The notes under the pieces: generated by a model
The model's database searches: none
Seen by the model: only the letters and a program-made list of their open reading frames with translations
Told to the model about the DNA's origin: nothing
Translations under genes and position numbers: made by a program
Source: Acinetobacter lanii
GTDB lineage: Bacteria > Pseudomonadota > Gammaproteobacteria > Pseudomonadales > Moraxellaceae
Assembly: GCF_011578285.1 (NCBI RefSeq)
Contig: NZ_CP049916.1
Location: 682,001 to 746,000 of the forward strand
Direction of reading: 5' to 3'
DNA: 64,000 nt
Part shown: positions 16,223 to 24,416 of the stretch, piece by piece
How the letters are laid out: each line of letters starts with the position of its first letter
How positions within the stretch are numbered: the stretch's first letter is position 1

Positions 16223-17936
16223 TACAAATATCACATTCTGGATTCAATAGTGGTGTGAACAGTAATGATTTTGAAAAGCTAGAATAACGATCAGTTAACT
16301 CTAAATTTTCATTTAAAGCATCTAGATTAGAACCCTTCCAGCTTACCTTTGAAGACTCTTTGACTTTCCCTTGTAAAAAATTTAAGGCTAAATCTGTAGT
16401 GATACTAGCGGTTTGAATGGCAGATAAGTTTGAATAGGGTAGAAAGGCATTTCCACATCCTGAAAGATTTCTAGTTAAATCCTGATTTGGTTTTAAAAAA
16501 TTAAGATTAGAAACTAAACCTCTACATAAATTTTCATTATCTACATAAGCACATCTTAAGCATCCTTTTTGCTTAGGGATATCTAAAACTGCATGCCCCC
16601 CAACACCATAGCCTTCTGTCCATGTATTAATTATGGCCGTTTCTACTTCATTTTTTATGCAGTAGTCATGAAATATCCGTTCTTTTGTCGGAGAGCCTAT
16701 AGCAATGATAATCAGATCATATCTATTGATAATAGAATCGTTTCTCAGCTCGAGCAAACATCCATCAGCTGGGATTACGTTAACCCAAGGATATTTAGTT
16801 GTTATTCTAAATTGTAGTCCTATAGTTTTGTATTGATGTAAATATTCTATTGGTAGATAGTGTCTGTATATATTTTCTATGGAAAGGGTATCGGAATCGA
16901 CAAGAGTTAGATTTCCTAATCCACATGATGCTAACTGATCTGCTATATAACCACCTACAGACCCACAGCCTACTAATAAAACGTGTTTGTCTTGAAGATC
17001 ACAAAAAGCACCGCCACGGGGTATTAAGCTTGATTTATCAAATAATTTAATCGAGCATGCCTCTATATTCCATTCAGTGAAGCTTTCTAATTTGAGTGGA
17101 AAAGTTTTGTTTACTTTAGATTTTTTATATTGAAATTTTAGTCCAAACCAAGATTTTCCTGAGGATGTATCAATGTTAAAGATTACCCAGAATATATTCT
17201 TCCTAGTTTGAGCGAAGGTTGTTACGAATTTTTTTTTAGTATTAGCATCTAATAACTCGAAATGTTCCAAAAACCATTTAGGGAGGTCACTTACATTCCA
17301 TGGAATAGAGGTAATACAAGGTAATGGGAGAATACAACCTAAATCAGGACTCTTTTTTCTTTGAGCTACTTGAATTTTAAAAAAAGGTTCTTTTGTTGCA
17401 AGATCATAATTTTCAGGGTGAACTAATACGCTACTTTTTAATCCGTATTTCCCTTCAGGCGCATAAACTTTTAACTTACAAAACTCAGGTGAATCTACTA
17501 GACAAAGAACATCATTAAATTTTGTATTATTTAAGCTATACCAACTGGCTAAGAACTCTCTTAGAAGCTCTTTTTTGTTTTCAGCTGGATCAGTTAAACA
17601 TTTTGTAAGCAATTCAATATGCTTTTTTAATGAATCTTCAAATGCAAGGGTTGGAACTTCATAATTTACTGATACAGAGTCTGTGACATTCACACATATA
17701 CTTGCTAAGTTATAATCATTGAAAGACAAGGTATGAGCAAGTCTTGGAAATTGCTGAGGATCTTTTAAATAAAATGAAGGCATTGAAGTTATTTCATCAA
17801 CTTCAAAATGAATAAGTGTAATGGTATAACTACCAATAGTCACATTAACTTCTATCGTATCCCGAGCAAGTACATTGGCTGCAGATACTGAGTATCCACA
17901 GCTTTGTAGATGCTGAATTATTAATTGATAATTCAT
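16215..17936 (-). CDS. cap2: CBASS Cap2 E2-E1 fusion
   Basis: The 573-residue protein joins an N-terminal E2-like domain (candidate catalytic C81 in LASICVNVTD) to a C-terminal E1/ThiF domain. The latter shows the nucleotide-binding GCGSVGG (323-329), the following VDSDTLSIENIYRHY segment, a candidate catalytic C494 in LSGCGNAFLPYS, and paired cysteines C459/C462 and C568/C571 that could bind zinc. Cap2 activates the C-terminus of the CD-NTase and conjugates it to targets, which primes the synthase. Its ATG overlaps the CD-NTase stop as ATGA, and cap3 starts within its last codons, so the three genes form a tight operon. Confidence 0.9.
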   Translation of the reverse strand: MNYQLIIQHLQSCGYSVSAANVLARDTIEVNVTIGSYTITLIHFEVDEITSMPSFYLKDPQQFPRLAHTLSFNDYNLASICVNVTDSVSVNYEVPTLAFEDSLKKHIELLTKCLTDPAENKKELLREFLASWYSLNNTKFNDVLCLVDSPEFCKLKVYAPEGKYGLKSSVLVHPENYDLATKEPFFKIQVAQRKKSPDLGCILPLPCITSIPWNVSDLPKWFLEHFELLDANTKKKFVTTFAQTRKNIFWVIFNIDTSSGKSWFGLKFQYKKSKVNKTFPLKLESFTEWNIEACSIKLFDKSSLIPRGGAFCDLQDKHVLLVGCGSVGGYIADQLASCGLGNLTLVDSDTLSIENIYRHYLPIEYLHQYKTIGLQFRITTKYPWVNVIPADGCLLELRNDSIINRYDLIIIAIGSPTKERIFHDYCIKNEVETAIINTWTEGYGVGGHAVLDIPKQKGCLRCAYVDNENLCRGLVSNLNFLKPNQDLTRNLSGCGNAFLPYSNLSAIQTASITTDLALNFLQGKVKESSKVSWKGSNLDALNENLELTDRYSSFSKSLLFTPLLNPECDICNE

Positions 17937-18973
17937 GCGCCTTGAGATGTTCCTACAGATCCAGCTGAAGGAAATACAACCTTAGCTGCTTCATTTTTTG
18001 AGTTATTTTTAGTACCTTCAGGGAAATCTTCGCCAAATATTTCTCTTAATAGATCGCATTGTTTGGATTCATCTGACTCATCAATGACTTTCTTTAAGTT
18101 ATTTCTCAAGGTGGATAGTTTATTTTTCAATTGAGTACCTGTATCTATACTACTACCAAAGAAAATATCTCTGTATGGTGATACGGGTAAATCAACTTTT
18201 ACTTTCCATTGACTGTCGTTTTGGTATAGAAAGTAATTTGACTGATCTAGTATTTGGTCGATAGTATTTTTCAAAGCTTCTAGATCATTTTCAAGGCCTT
18301 CATCATTAATTGAACTTTGAAACTTTTCTTTGAGCATTACAGTAAGACCGATCGAAAAAACCTTTCTGCAGGTATCCTCATGGAATTTGATGTTTCTCCA
18401 TCTTTTAATATATCTAGTTAATCGTTTAAATTGCTGAAGTTTCTGTGTTTCATAAATGCCTGAGCTGTCTTTAGCATTGATCCAATCAATTAAACCTTTG
18501 GGATCTGAGTCAGACCACTCCCTATTATTTTCATCAGAATTTTTCTTGCCCACAGCTAATTTGTAATAACCGCTCTCCGATTTACTATAAATAGGGATAT
18601 CAATATGTAAATCCTCATTTTTATAGTCAGCAGTGACACAAGGTTTTTTAATTTTAGCGTTCTTGAAACCTCTATTTTCTAGAATTTCTAAGACAACCTT
18701 CTTAGGTATAGTTGGATCAGTAGGGGCATCATTTTCATTGATGACTATCGCTCTATCTATATCGAAGTCTTTTCCTTTTTCCTTGATTGCTGTGTTAGTT
18801 GCTAAAGAACCTTGAATGAAATCTTCTTGGACGGGATAGCCATTTTGTCGAAATTTTTTGCGAATGTCTTCTGTAATGCTATCGTCTTTTTCACGTGCAT
18901 TCTTATATTCCTCGCTTTGACGAGTTATGTAGATATTGGTGTTAAATGTTAAAAATTTACTTTGTAAGCCCAT
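17933..18973 (-). CDS. cdn: CBASS CD-NTase (cGAS/DncV-like nucleotidyltransferase)
   Basis: The 346-residue enzyme shows the nucleotidyltransferase signature G55-S-L with D71 and D73 (DFDIDRAI), and a third acidic residue D125 in LHIDIPIY. It should make a cyclic oligonucleotide from NTPs on phage infection. Its clade and nucleotide product cannot be assigned by eye. The C-terminus is a flexible, Ser/Gly-rich tail ending in Gly-Ala, which fits a small-residue end used for conjugation by Cap2. The start has an AAGGT ribosome-binding site. It is the first gene of the operon cdn-cap2-cap3-cap5, whose promoter must lie in the 220 bp before the TnsB repeats. Confidence 0.9.
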   Translation of the reverse strand: MGLQSKFLTFNTNIYITRQSEEYKNAREKDDSITEDIRKKFRQNGYPVQEDFIQGSLATNTAIKEKGKDFDIDRAIVINENDAPTDPTIPKKVVLEILENRGFKNAKIKKPCVTADYKNEDLHIDIPIYSKSESGYYKLAVGKKNSDENNREWSDSDPKGLIDWINAKDSSGIYETQKLQQFKRLTRYIKRWRNIKFHEDTCRKVFSIGLTVMLKEKFQSSINDEGLENDLEALKNTIDQILDQSNYFLYQNDSQWKVKVDLPVSPYRDIFFGSSIDTGTQLKNKLSTLRNNLKKVIDESDESKQCDLLREIFGEDFPEGTKNNSKNEAAKVVFPSAGSVGTSQGA

Positions 18974-19194
18974 TTTTACCTTCTTAATCGATTATTTATT
19001 TTGAAATTAATTATTTGTTTGATTATTCAAAGCACAATTACCCCTTAGCCAGAATTAGCCAAACTTTTATATTCAACTTCAGATTTAAAATTTTAAAGTG
19101 ATATGTTTTAAGTTACCCAATAAGAAACCTAGATCTCTTAGTGGGTATATATTGAAATTAGCATCAATGATAATTTCTGTGTCTATTGATGTTT
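18974..19194. other. CBASS upstream region
   Basis: This AT-rich stretch lies between the CD-NTase start and the terminal repeats and must hold the CBASS promoter. I see no consensus -35/-10 pair with good spacing and no gene. Confidence 0.4.
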
Positions 19195-19254
19195 TGACAG
19201 ACCTTGCGTCGTCTTATGACAAACCATGTGTCGTTTTTGACAAACCATGTGTCG
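19195..19254 (+). repeat. Three TnsB-site-like direct repeats at the transposon end
   Basis: The 17-bp unit TGACAAACCATGTGTCG occurs exactly at 19217-19233 and 19238-19254, and as TGACAGACCTTGCGTCG at 19195-19211 (3 mismatches). Start-to-start distances are 22 and 21 bp. Tn7-like ends carry tandem TnsB-binding sites with about this period. The array stops a few bases before the nrdB 3' end. The likely terminal dinucleotide read inward is TG at 19256-19255, leaving 14 bp to the nrdB stop codon; the exact boundary is inferred. Confidence 0.7.
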
Positions 19255-19270
19255 CATGACGATTAAGCGA

Positions 19271-20554
19271 TTACCAGCTTAACGCACCACCTGTTTGGTA
19301 GTCAGTTACGCGAGTTTCGAAGAAGTTCTTCTCTTTACGTAAGTCCATCATTTCAGACATCCATTGGAATGGATTGGTCACGCCAGCGAACTGTTCAGGC
19401 AAGCCCAATTGAGCCAAACGACGGTTTGCAATGAACTTTAAGTATTCTTCCATCATTGCAGCATTCATACCCAATACACCACGTGGCATGGTGTCACGAG
19501 CATATTCGATCTCAAGCATTGTCCCTTCAAGAATCATTTGAACGATTTCTTCTTGGAACTCAGTAGACCACAGGTGAGGGTTCTCAATCTTGATTTGGTT
19601 AATCATGTCGATACCAAAGTTCAAGTGCATAGATTCATCACGTAAGATGTATTGGAATTGCTCAGCAACACCATTCATCTTGTTACGACGACCCATCGAC
19701 AAGATTTGTGAGAAACCACAGTAGAAGAAGATGCCTTCAAGTACGCAGTAGAATGCGATCAAGTTGCGAAGCAAGATTTGGTCGTTTTCAGGTGTACCTG
19801 TTTTAAAGGTTGGATCACTGAGTTCTTGCGTATATTTCAAGCCCCACGCTGCTTTACGTGCAACTGATGGAACTTCGCGGTACATGTTGAAGACTTCGCC
19901 TTCATCCATACCTAAAGATTCGATACAGTACTGGTAAGCATGCGTATGAATCGCTTCTTCAAACGATTGACGCAAGATGTATTGGCGGCATTCAGGGTTA
20001 GTAATGTGACGGTAAATTGCCAAGACTAAGTTGTTTGCAACCAATGAATCTGCTGTTGAGAAGAAACCTAAAGAGCGCATCACAATCGTACGTTCGTCTT
20101 CAGTTAAACCATCTTCTGACTTCCAAAGCGCGATGTCGTGGTTCATGTTCACTTCTTGAGGCATCCAGTGGTTTGCACAACCGTCTAGATACTTCTGCCA
20201 AGCCCATTCGTATTTGAACGGCACAAGTTGGTTTAAGTCAGCACGACAGTTAATCATCGCTTTGTCATCAACTTGTACACGTTGCGCGCCCATTTCAAGC
20301 TCTTCTAAGCCTGGAGCAACATCCAAACTTTCTAAGGCAGCAGATGCTCTTGCCATTGAATCGGTTGAATGTTTTGTGGCTCTTTGATTGGTGCGAGCGG
20401 GTTGTGTAGCTGCCAAATTCGGCGCTGATGATTGTGCATCAGATACCACTTGCGAATGAGTCGCTTTTTGCGGTTCGATGGGCGCAGACTGGTGTTCAGG
20501 TGCAGCCGGTTTCTGTGAATCATCTTCGAAATCGTCCCAACTTAGGATAGACAT
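19271..20554 (-). CDS. nrdB: Ribonucleotide reductase class I, beta subunit
   Basis: NrdB holds the diiron-tyrosyl radical cofactor that initiates reduction of ribonucleoside diphosphates by NrdA. The 427-residue product has the ferritin-like core from about residue 110. Metal-binding segments are visible as [31 protein letters not shown] and [14 protein letters not shown]. The C-terminal tail ([11 protein letters not shown]) is the NrdA-docking peptide. The first ~95 residues are a low-complexity Ala/Gln/Pro-rich extension. The ATG at 20554 is preferred over an in-frame GTG at 20566 because AAGTGAGA lies at good spacing before it. The Tn7-like end lies 14 bp past its stop, so its original terminator is missing from this position. 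Confidence 0.95.
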   Translation of the reverse strand: MSILSWDDFEDDSQKPAAPEHQSAPIEPQKATHSQVVSDAQSSAPNLAATQPARTNQRATKHSTDSMARASAALESLDVAPGLEELEMGAQRVQVDDKAMINCRADLNQLVPFKYEWAWQKYLDGCANHWMPQEVNMNHDIALWKSEDGLTEDERTIVMRSLGFFSTADSLVANNLVLAIYRHITNPECRQYILRQSFEEAIHTHAYQYCIESLGMDEGEVFNMYREVPSVARKAAWGLKYTQELSDPTFKTGTPENDQILLRNLIAFYCVLEGIFFYCGFSQILSMGRRNKMNGVAEQFQYILRDESMHLNFGIDMINQIKIENPHLWSTEFQEEIVQMILEGTMLEIEYARDTMPRGVLGMNAAMMEEYLKFIANRRLAQLGLPEQFAGVTNPFQWMSEMMDLRKEKNFFETRVTDYQTGGALSW

Positions 20555-20694
20555 ATCAATTCTCACTTCGTTGCTTATATCTTTATAGACATCTCACACA
20601 CGAAGATGTCCTTACTATAACGCTTATTCTGTGTAAGCAAAATCAAGTTTTGTTGATGGCGCAGGTTTTTCAAACCAAATCGCTTAAATCTCCA

Positions 20695-20826
20695 CTACTT
20701 ATTTTGATTACGCTTTTGTTGACGAATTTTATACCACGCGTACGTGACAGGGAGGTAAAAACAAAAAACAAAGGAAAGCACCAGAACAATCAGTCCTAAC
20801 GTATAGTTATGGGTCATATGGAGCAT
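20695..20826 (-). CDS. Small single-pass membrane protein between nrdA and nrdB
   Basis: This is a 43-residue product with one hydrophobic helix (GLIVLVLSFVFCFYLPVTYAW) and a basic C-terminus (KIRQQKRNQNK). The ATG at 20826 has AAGGAAT eight bases upstream; an in-frame extension to 20889 runs through a repetitive element and is not believable. The gene lies on the nrd strand. The family is unknown to me and its link to ribonucleotide reduction is only positional. Confidence 0.55.
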   Translation of the reverse strand: MLHMTHNYTLGLIVLVLSFVFCFYLPVTYAWYKIRQQKRNQNK

Positions 20827-20848
20827 GGTGTTATTCCTTCTCAAAAAT

Positions 20849-20947
20849 TTAATCTCCCCATACCCCTCTTTAAAAAGAGGGGCTTCCATCCATTGATTTA
20901 ATTTTTGGAAGTCCCCCTTTGAAAAAGGGGGATATAGGGGGATTTTT
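20849..20947. repeat. Palindromic intergenic repeat (REP/MITE-like)
   Basis: Two arms, about 20851-20888 and 20906-20947, are imperfect inverted copies of each other. Each contains its own small hairpin (ACCCCTCTTTAAAAAGAGGGG and TCCCCCTTTGAAAAAGGGGGA). The G-run/C-run hairpins resemble non-coding repeats dispersed in Acinetobacter genomes. It may act as a transcript stabiliser or attenuator between nrdA and nrdB. Confidence 0.7.
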
Positions 20948-20961
20948 TAGAAACTCACCAA

Positions 20962-23790
20962 TTATTGGCAAGCCTCACAATCAGGGTTGTCAATTGAACA
21001 TGCCATTGGCACTGGTGCTGCTTGCGCAAAACCTTCTTCTTCAGCAGGGACTTCCGCTTTAGGTGCTTCTTTTGCAACCGCTGCTACAGGTGCAGCAACC
21101 GCAGTTGCTTTAACTGCATTCAATGCGCCCGTATTAATGGTCGATTTCTCAGCAGATGTTGCACCCAATGCACGGAGGTAGTAAGTGGTTTTAAGACCAC
21201 GTAACCAAGCCATCTTGTAAGTGATGTCCAATTTCTTACCGTTCGCACCAGAGATGTAAAGGTTAAGCGACTGTGCTTGGTCGATCCATTTTTGACGACG
21301 TGATGCAGCATCCACGATCCAACGAGTATCCACTTCGAATGCAGTGGCGAAAATCGCTTTCAATTCTTCAGGAATACGTGCAATTTTTTGAACAGAACCT
21401 TCAAAATGTTTCAGGTCGTTCACCATCACAGAATCCCATAAACCGCGATCTTTTAACGCACGTACTAAGTACGGGTTGATCACTGTGAATTCACCAGAAA
21501 GGTTAGATTTCACATACAAGTTTTGGAATGTAGGCTCGATTGACTGAGACACACCACAAATGTTCGAAATGGTTGCAGTTGGTGCAATCGCCATCACGTT
21601 AGAGTTGCGCATACCGTCTTTTTGAACTTTGGCACGTAACGTGTCCCAATCCAAACGCGTTGTACGGTCAACTTCAAACATACGCTCAGGACGAGATTTC
21701 GCAACGATGTCTAAAGAATCGATTGGCAGGATGCCTTGATCCCACAATGAACCTTTAAATGTCTCGTAAGCACCACGTTCAACCGCTAAATCGCTAGACG
21801 TTTGAATTGCGTAGTAAGAAATCACTTCCATAGATTCGTCAGCGAAATCAACCGCAGCATCTGAACCGTAAGCCAATTGCATTTCATACAATGCATCTTG
21901 GAAGCCCATGATCCCCATACCCACTGGGCGGTGTTTCATGTTTGAATTGCGCGCTTGTTCAACGGCGTAGTAGTTAATGTCGATCACGTTATCGAGCATA
22001 CGTACTGCAGTTTTAATCGTGCGAGCTAATTTCTCACGGTCTAACTTGCCACCTTGAACGTGTTGTACAAGGTTGATTGAACCTAAGTTACATACCGCGA
22101 TTTCGTCTTGGTTTGTATTTAAGGTAATTTCAGTACACAAGTTAGAAGAGTGCACTACACCTACGTGTTGTTGTGGTGAACGTAAGTTACATACGTCTTT
22201 GAATGTGATCCAAGGATGACCTGTTTCAAACAACATTGACAACATTTTGCGCCATAAGTCTTTCGCACGGACTTTCTTATGCAGCATGTCTTGGTCTTTT
22301 GCGATGCTTTCGTAATACGCATAACGCTCAGTAAATTCAAGACCAGTTAAATCATGTAGATCTGGTGTTTCTGATGGTGTGAACAGTGTCCATTCAGCAT
22401 CTTCAAAGACACGTTGCATGAACAAGTCTGGAACCCAGTTCGCAGTGTTCATGTCGTGGGTACGACGACGGTCATCACCGGTGTTTTTACGAAGCTCTAG
22501 GAATTCTTCGATGTCCAAGTGCCAAGTTTCAAGGTATGCACATACAGCACCTTTACGCTTACCACCTTGGTTGACAGCAACAGCAGTATCGTTCGCCACT
22601 TTAAGGAATGGAACAACACCTTGAGACTTACCGTTTGTGCCTTTGATATAAGAGTTCAATGCACGAACTGGCGTCCAGTCATTACCTAAACCGCCTGCCC
22701 ATTTAGAAAGTAGGGCATTGTCACGCATAGAACCATAAATGTTGTATAGGTCATCTGCGATGGTGGTTAAGTAGCAGCTTGATAACTGAGGACGTAAAGT
22801 ACCTGAGTTAAACAAGGTTGGCGTAGATGCCATGTAATCGAAGCTAGACAATAAGTTGTAGAATTCGATTGCACGTTCTTCACGGTTGTCTTCATTGAGT
22901 GCAAGACCCATAGACACACGCATAAAGAACAACTGCGGTAATTCGAAACGTACGTCATCTGAATGGATGAAGTAACGGTCAAATAAAGTTTGAAGACCTA
23001 AGTAAGTGAATTGGTTAGAGCGTTCAGGTTTGATCGCAGCTGCCAATTTCTCAAGGTCAAAATCAAGTAAATCTTTAGAGATCAGCTCAAGCTCAACACC
23101 TTTTTTCAAGAAGGTTTCTAAAGCATCGCCTTCATTGGTGTCTGTCGGTAGACCTAAGAACTCAAGACCTGTAGCAACCAAGTTGTCACGGAGTAAACGT
23201 GCAGTTACGTAAGTATAGTTTGGTTCTTGTTCAATACGGGTACGCGTTGCCATCATCATGGTGGTTGAGATGTCAGTCGCTTTTACGCCGTTATATAAGT
23301 TCTTCACGGTTTCATCAACAATCGCTTGAATGTCGATGCCTTCAAGACCTTCGCTCGCTTTCGCAATCGTTGCTTGCAAACGGCTTAAATCTAAAGGTTC
23401 AAGCTGACCGTTTGTACCGGTAATTTGAAGTGTTGGGTGATGATGCGCGCCCAATTGCTTACGCGCTTCAGAGCGTTGCTCACGATAGATCACATACGCA
23501 CGCGCAACTTTTTGTTCGCCTGTACGCATAAGTGCTAATTCAACTTGGTCTTGAATCTCTTCAATGTGAATTGTGCCACCTGAAGGTAAACGGCGTTTGA
23601 AGGTATTCATTACCATATCGGTTAATTGTTCAATACGGTCATGGATACGGCTTGAATCGGTGCTTTGTTGACCTTCAACAGCCAAAAATGCTTTACCAAT
23701 TGCTACAGAGATTTTTTCTGCATCAAAAGTGGCAACGTCACCAGTGCGTTTAATCACTTGGAGTTGACCCGGGGTTGTATTAGCGCTCAT
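20962..23790 (-). CDS. nrdA: Ribonucleotide reductase class I, alpha subunit
   Basis: NrdA carries the catalytic and allosteric sites for reduction of NDPs to dNDPs. The 942-residue protein starts with an ATP-cone (LQVIKRTGDVATFDAEKISVAIGKAF) and a second cone-like region near residue 115. The barrel contains the NLCTEITLNT segment with an active-site Cys. The C-terminal CSIDNPDCEACQ holds the redox Cys pair that is re-reduced by thioredoxin or glutaredoxin. The ATG at 23790 (MSANTTPGQ) was chosen; the in-frame ATG 45 bp upstream has no ribosome-binding site. The gene precedes the small membrane protein and nrdB on the same strand. A tandem NrdR-like operator lies about 100 bp upstream. Confidence 0.95.
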   Translation of the reverse strand: MSANTTPGQLQVIKRTGDVATFDAEKISVAIGKAFLAVEGQQSTDSSRIHDRIEQLTDMVMNTFKRRLPSGGTIHIEEIQDQVELALMRTGEQKVARAYVIYREQRSEARKQLGAHHHPTLQITGTNGQLEPLDLSRLQATIAKASEGLEGIDIQAIVDETVKNLYNGVKATDISTTMMMATRTRIEQEPNYTYVTARLLRDNLVATGLEFLGLPTDTNEGDALETFLKKGVELELISKDLLDFDLEKLAAAIKPERSNQFTYLGLQTLFDRYFIHSDDVRFELPQLFFMRVSMGLALNEDNREERAIEFYNLLSSFDYMASTPTLFNSGTLRPQLSSCYLTTIADDLYNIYGSMRDNALLSKWAGGLGNDWTPVRALNSYIKGTNGKSQGVVPFLKVANDTAVAVNQGGKRKGAVCAYLETWHLDIEEFLELRKNTGDDRRRTHDMNTANWVPDLFMQRVFEDAEWTLFTPSETPDLHDLTGLEFTERYAYYESIAKDQDMLHKKVRAKDLWRKMLSMLFETGHPWITFKDVCNLRSPQQHVGVVHSSNLCTEITLNTNQDEIAVCNLGSINLVQHVQGGKLDREKLARTIKTAVRMLDNVIDINYYAVEQARNSNMKHRPVGMGIMGFQDALYEMQLAYGSDAAVDFADESMEVISYYAIQTSSDLAVERGAYETFKGSLWDQGILPIDSLDIVAKSRPERMFEVDRTTRLDWDTLRAKVQKDGMRNSNVMAIAPTATISNICGVSQSIEPTFQNLYVKSNLSGEFTVINPYLVRALKDRGLWDSVMVNDLKHFEGSVQKIARIPEELKAIFATAFEVDTRWIVDAASRRQKWIDQAQSLNLYISGANGKKLDITYKMAWLRGLKTTYYLRALGATSAEKSTINTGALNAVKATAVAAPVAAVAKEAPKAEVPAEEEGFAQAAPVPMACSIDNPDCEACQ

Positions 23791-23886
23791 TGTCAGCGTA
23801 GCTCCATTGTCATCATTATTATGTTTATAGACCATTTGAATCGGACAAAATCTAAAGATTCATCTGTCACGACGTTTGAGGGATAA

Positions 23887-23934
23887 ACACAAGACTTAGT
23901 GGTTTAATTTGATTTAAGGCACAAGATACGGGAA
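23887..23934 (-). promoter_or_regulatory. Putative tandem NrdR boxes upstream of nrdA
   Basis: ACACAAGACTTAGTGG (23887-23902) matches 12 of 16 positions of the NrdR box consensus ACACWATATATWGTGT. A weaker copy (GCACAAGATACGGGAA, 23919-23934, 9 of 16) starts exactly 32 bp further on. NrdR boxes normally occur in pairs about 31-32 bp apart upstream of ribonucleotide reductase genes. Confidence 0.45.
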
Positions 23935-24416
23935 TTTTTTATGTAGATCAATATTGACATTTTGATAATTTTTTTTCTGTAAAACGATTCAAAATTCCTT
24001 GTTGTTTTTGCTTGAAAAATGATTTTTTGGGTCGCGCTTTTTCAAGGGGGCAAGCATAGCAGAGACTCGAAAAGATGCTTATAGATAAGCCTGTGGATAA
24101 CTATAAAAGTCGAAAAAACAGATCAGTGGTTGCTTAAAAAGTAGATACTGAAATAATTTGTATGTATTTTATGCAAATTATTTTGTGGTTGATTTATTGG
24201 GTTCAATACAGATTGGCTGTGCTATATAAAAGCGCCTAAAATTCAAGGATTAAATAAACTTAACAAAATGCAACGCTCGTGTATCAGTTTGGTGAACAAT
24301 CTCTTGTTTACAATGTAAACGTGTGTATATTGCAAAATATAGTGTGTTGAATCTGCGCCTATTGAGTCGCAATGACAGCCTCAATGCAGGAAAGTTAACA
24401 AATATAGGGGCGATAT
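23935..24416. other. nrdA-bfmR divergent intergenic region
   Basis: No gene is seen in these 480 bp. The region should hold the nrdA promoter (minus) and the bfmR promoter (plus). Apart from the palindrome at 24306-24320 I could not fix individual sites. Confidence 0.5.
24306..24320. promoter_or_regulatory. Perfect palindrome upstream of bfmR
   Basis: GTTTACA-A-TGTAAAC is a perfect 7-1-7 inverted repeat about 97 bp before the bfmR start codon. BfmR is known to bind its own promoter, so this is a candidate autoregulatory site. The assignment is inferred from position and symmetry. Confidence 0.45.

Larger units (their letters stand above)
1..19256. mobile_element. Tn7-like transposon, one end outside the window
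   Basis: Seen: a tnsA-tnsB-tnsC-tniQ operon lies inside an AT-rich block that ends abruptly at the 3' end of the core gene nrdB. Three TnsB-site-like direct repeats sit at that junction (19195-19254). Known: TnsA/TnsB cut and join, TnsC is the ATPase regulator, and TniQ/TnsD proteins choose the target, often the 3' end of a conserved gene. Inferred: the right boundary is near 19256 (the end would read TGCGACACATGG inward) and the left boundary lies before position 1. The cargo would be type II CBASS, a HAD hydrolase, small regulators, a NACHT-like ATPase and a membrane protein. The layout is unusual because CBASS lies between tnsA and the end; in Tn7 itself tnsA is next to the end. Alternatives are two tandem elements at one site, or a decayed composite. 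Confidence 0.6.

Noticed and set aside
19195-19254. CRISPR array
   Set aside because: There are only three units of 17 bp with 4-5 bp between them and no cas genes. The period fits transposase-binding sites.
21000-23500. Several open frames of 60-80 codons on the plus strand across nrdA
   Set aside because: They are antisense to a strongly conserved gene, lack ribosome-binding sites and follow its codon periodicity.
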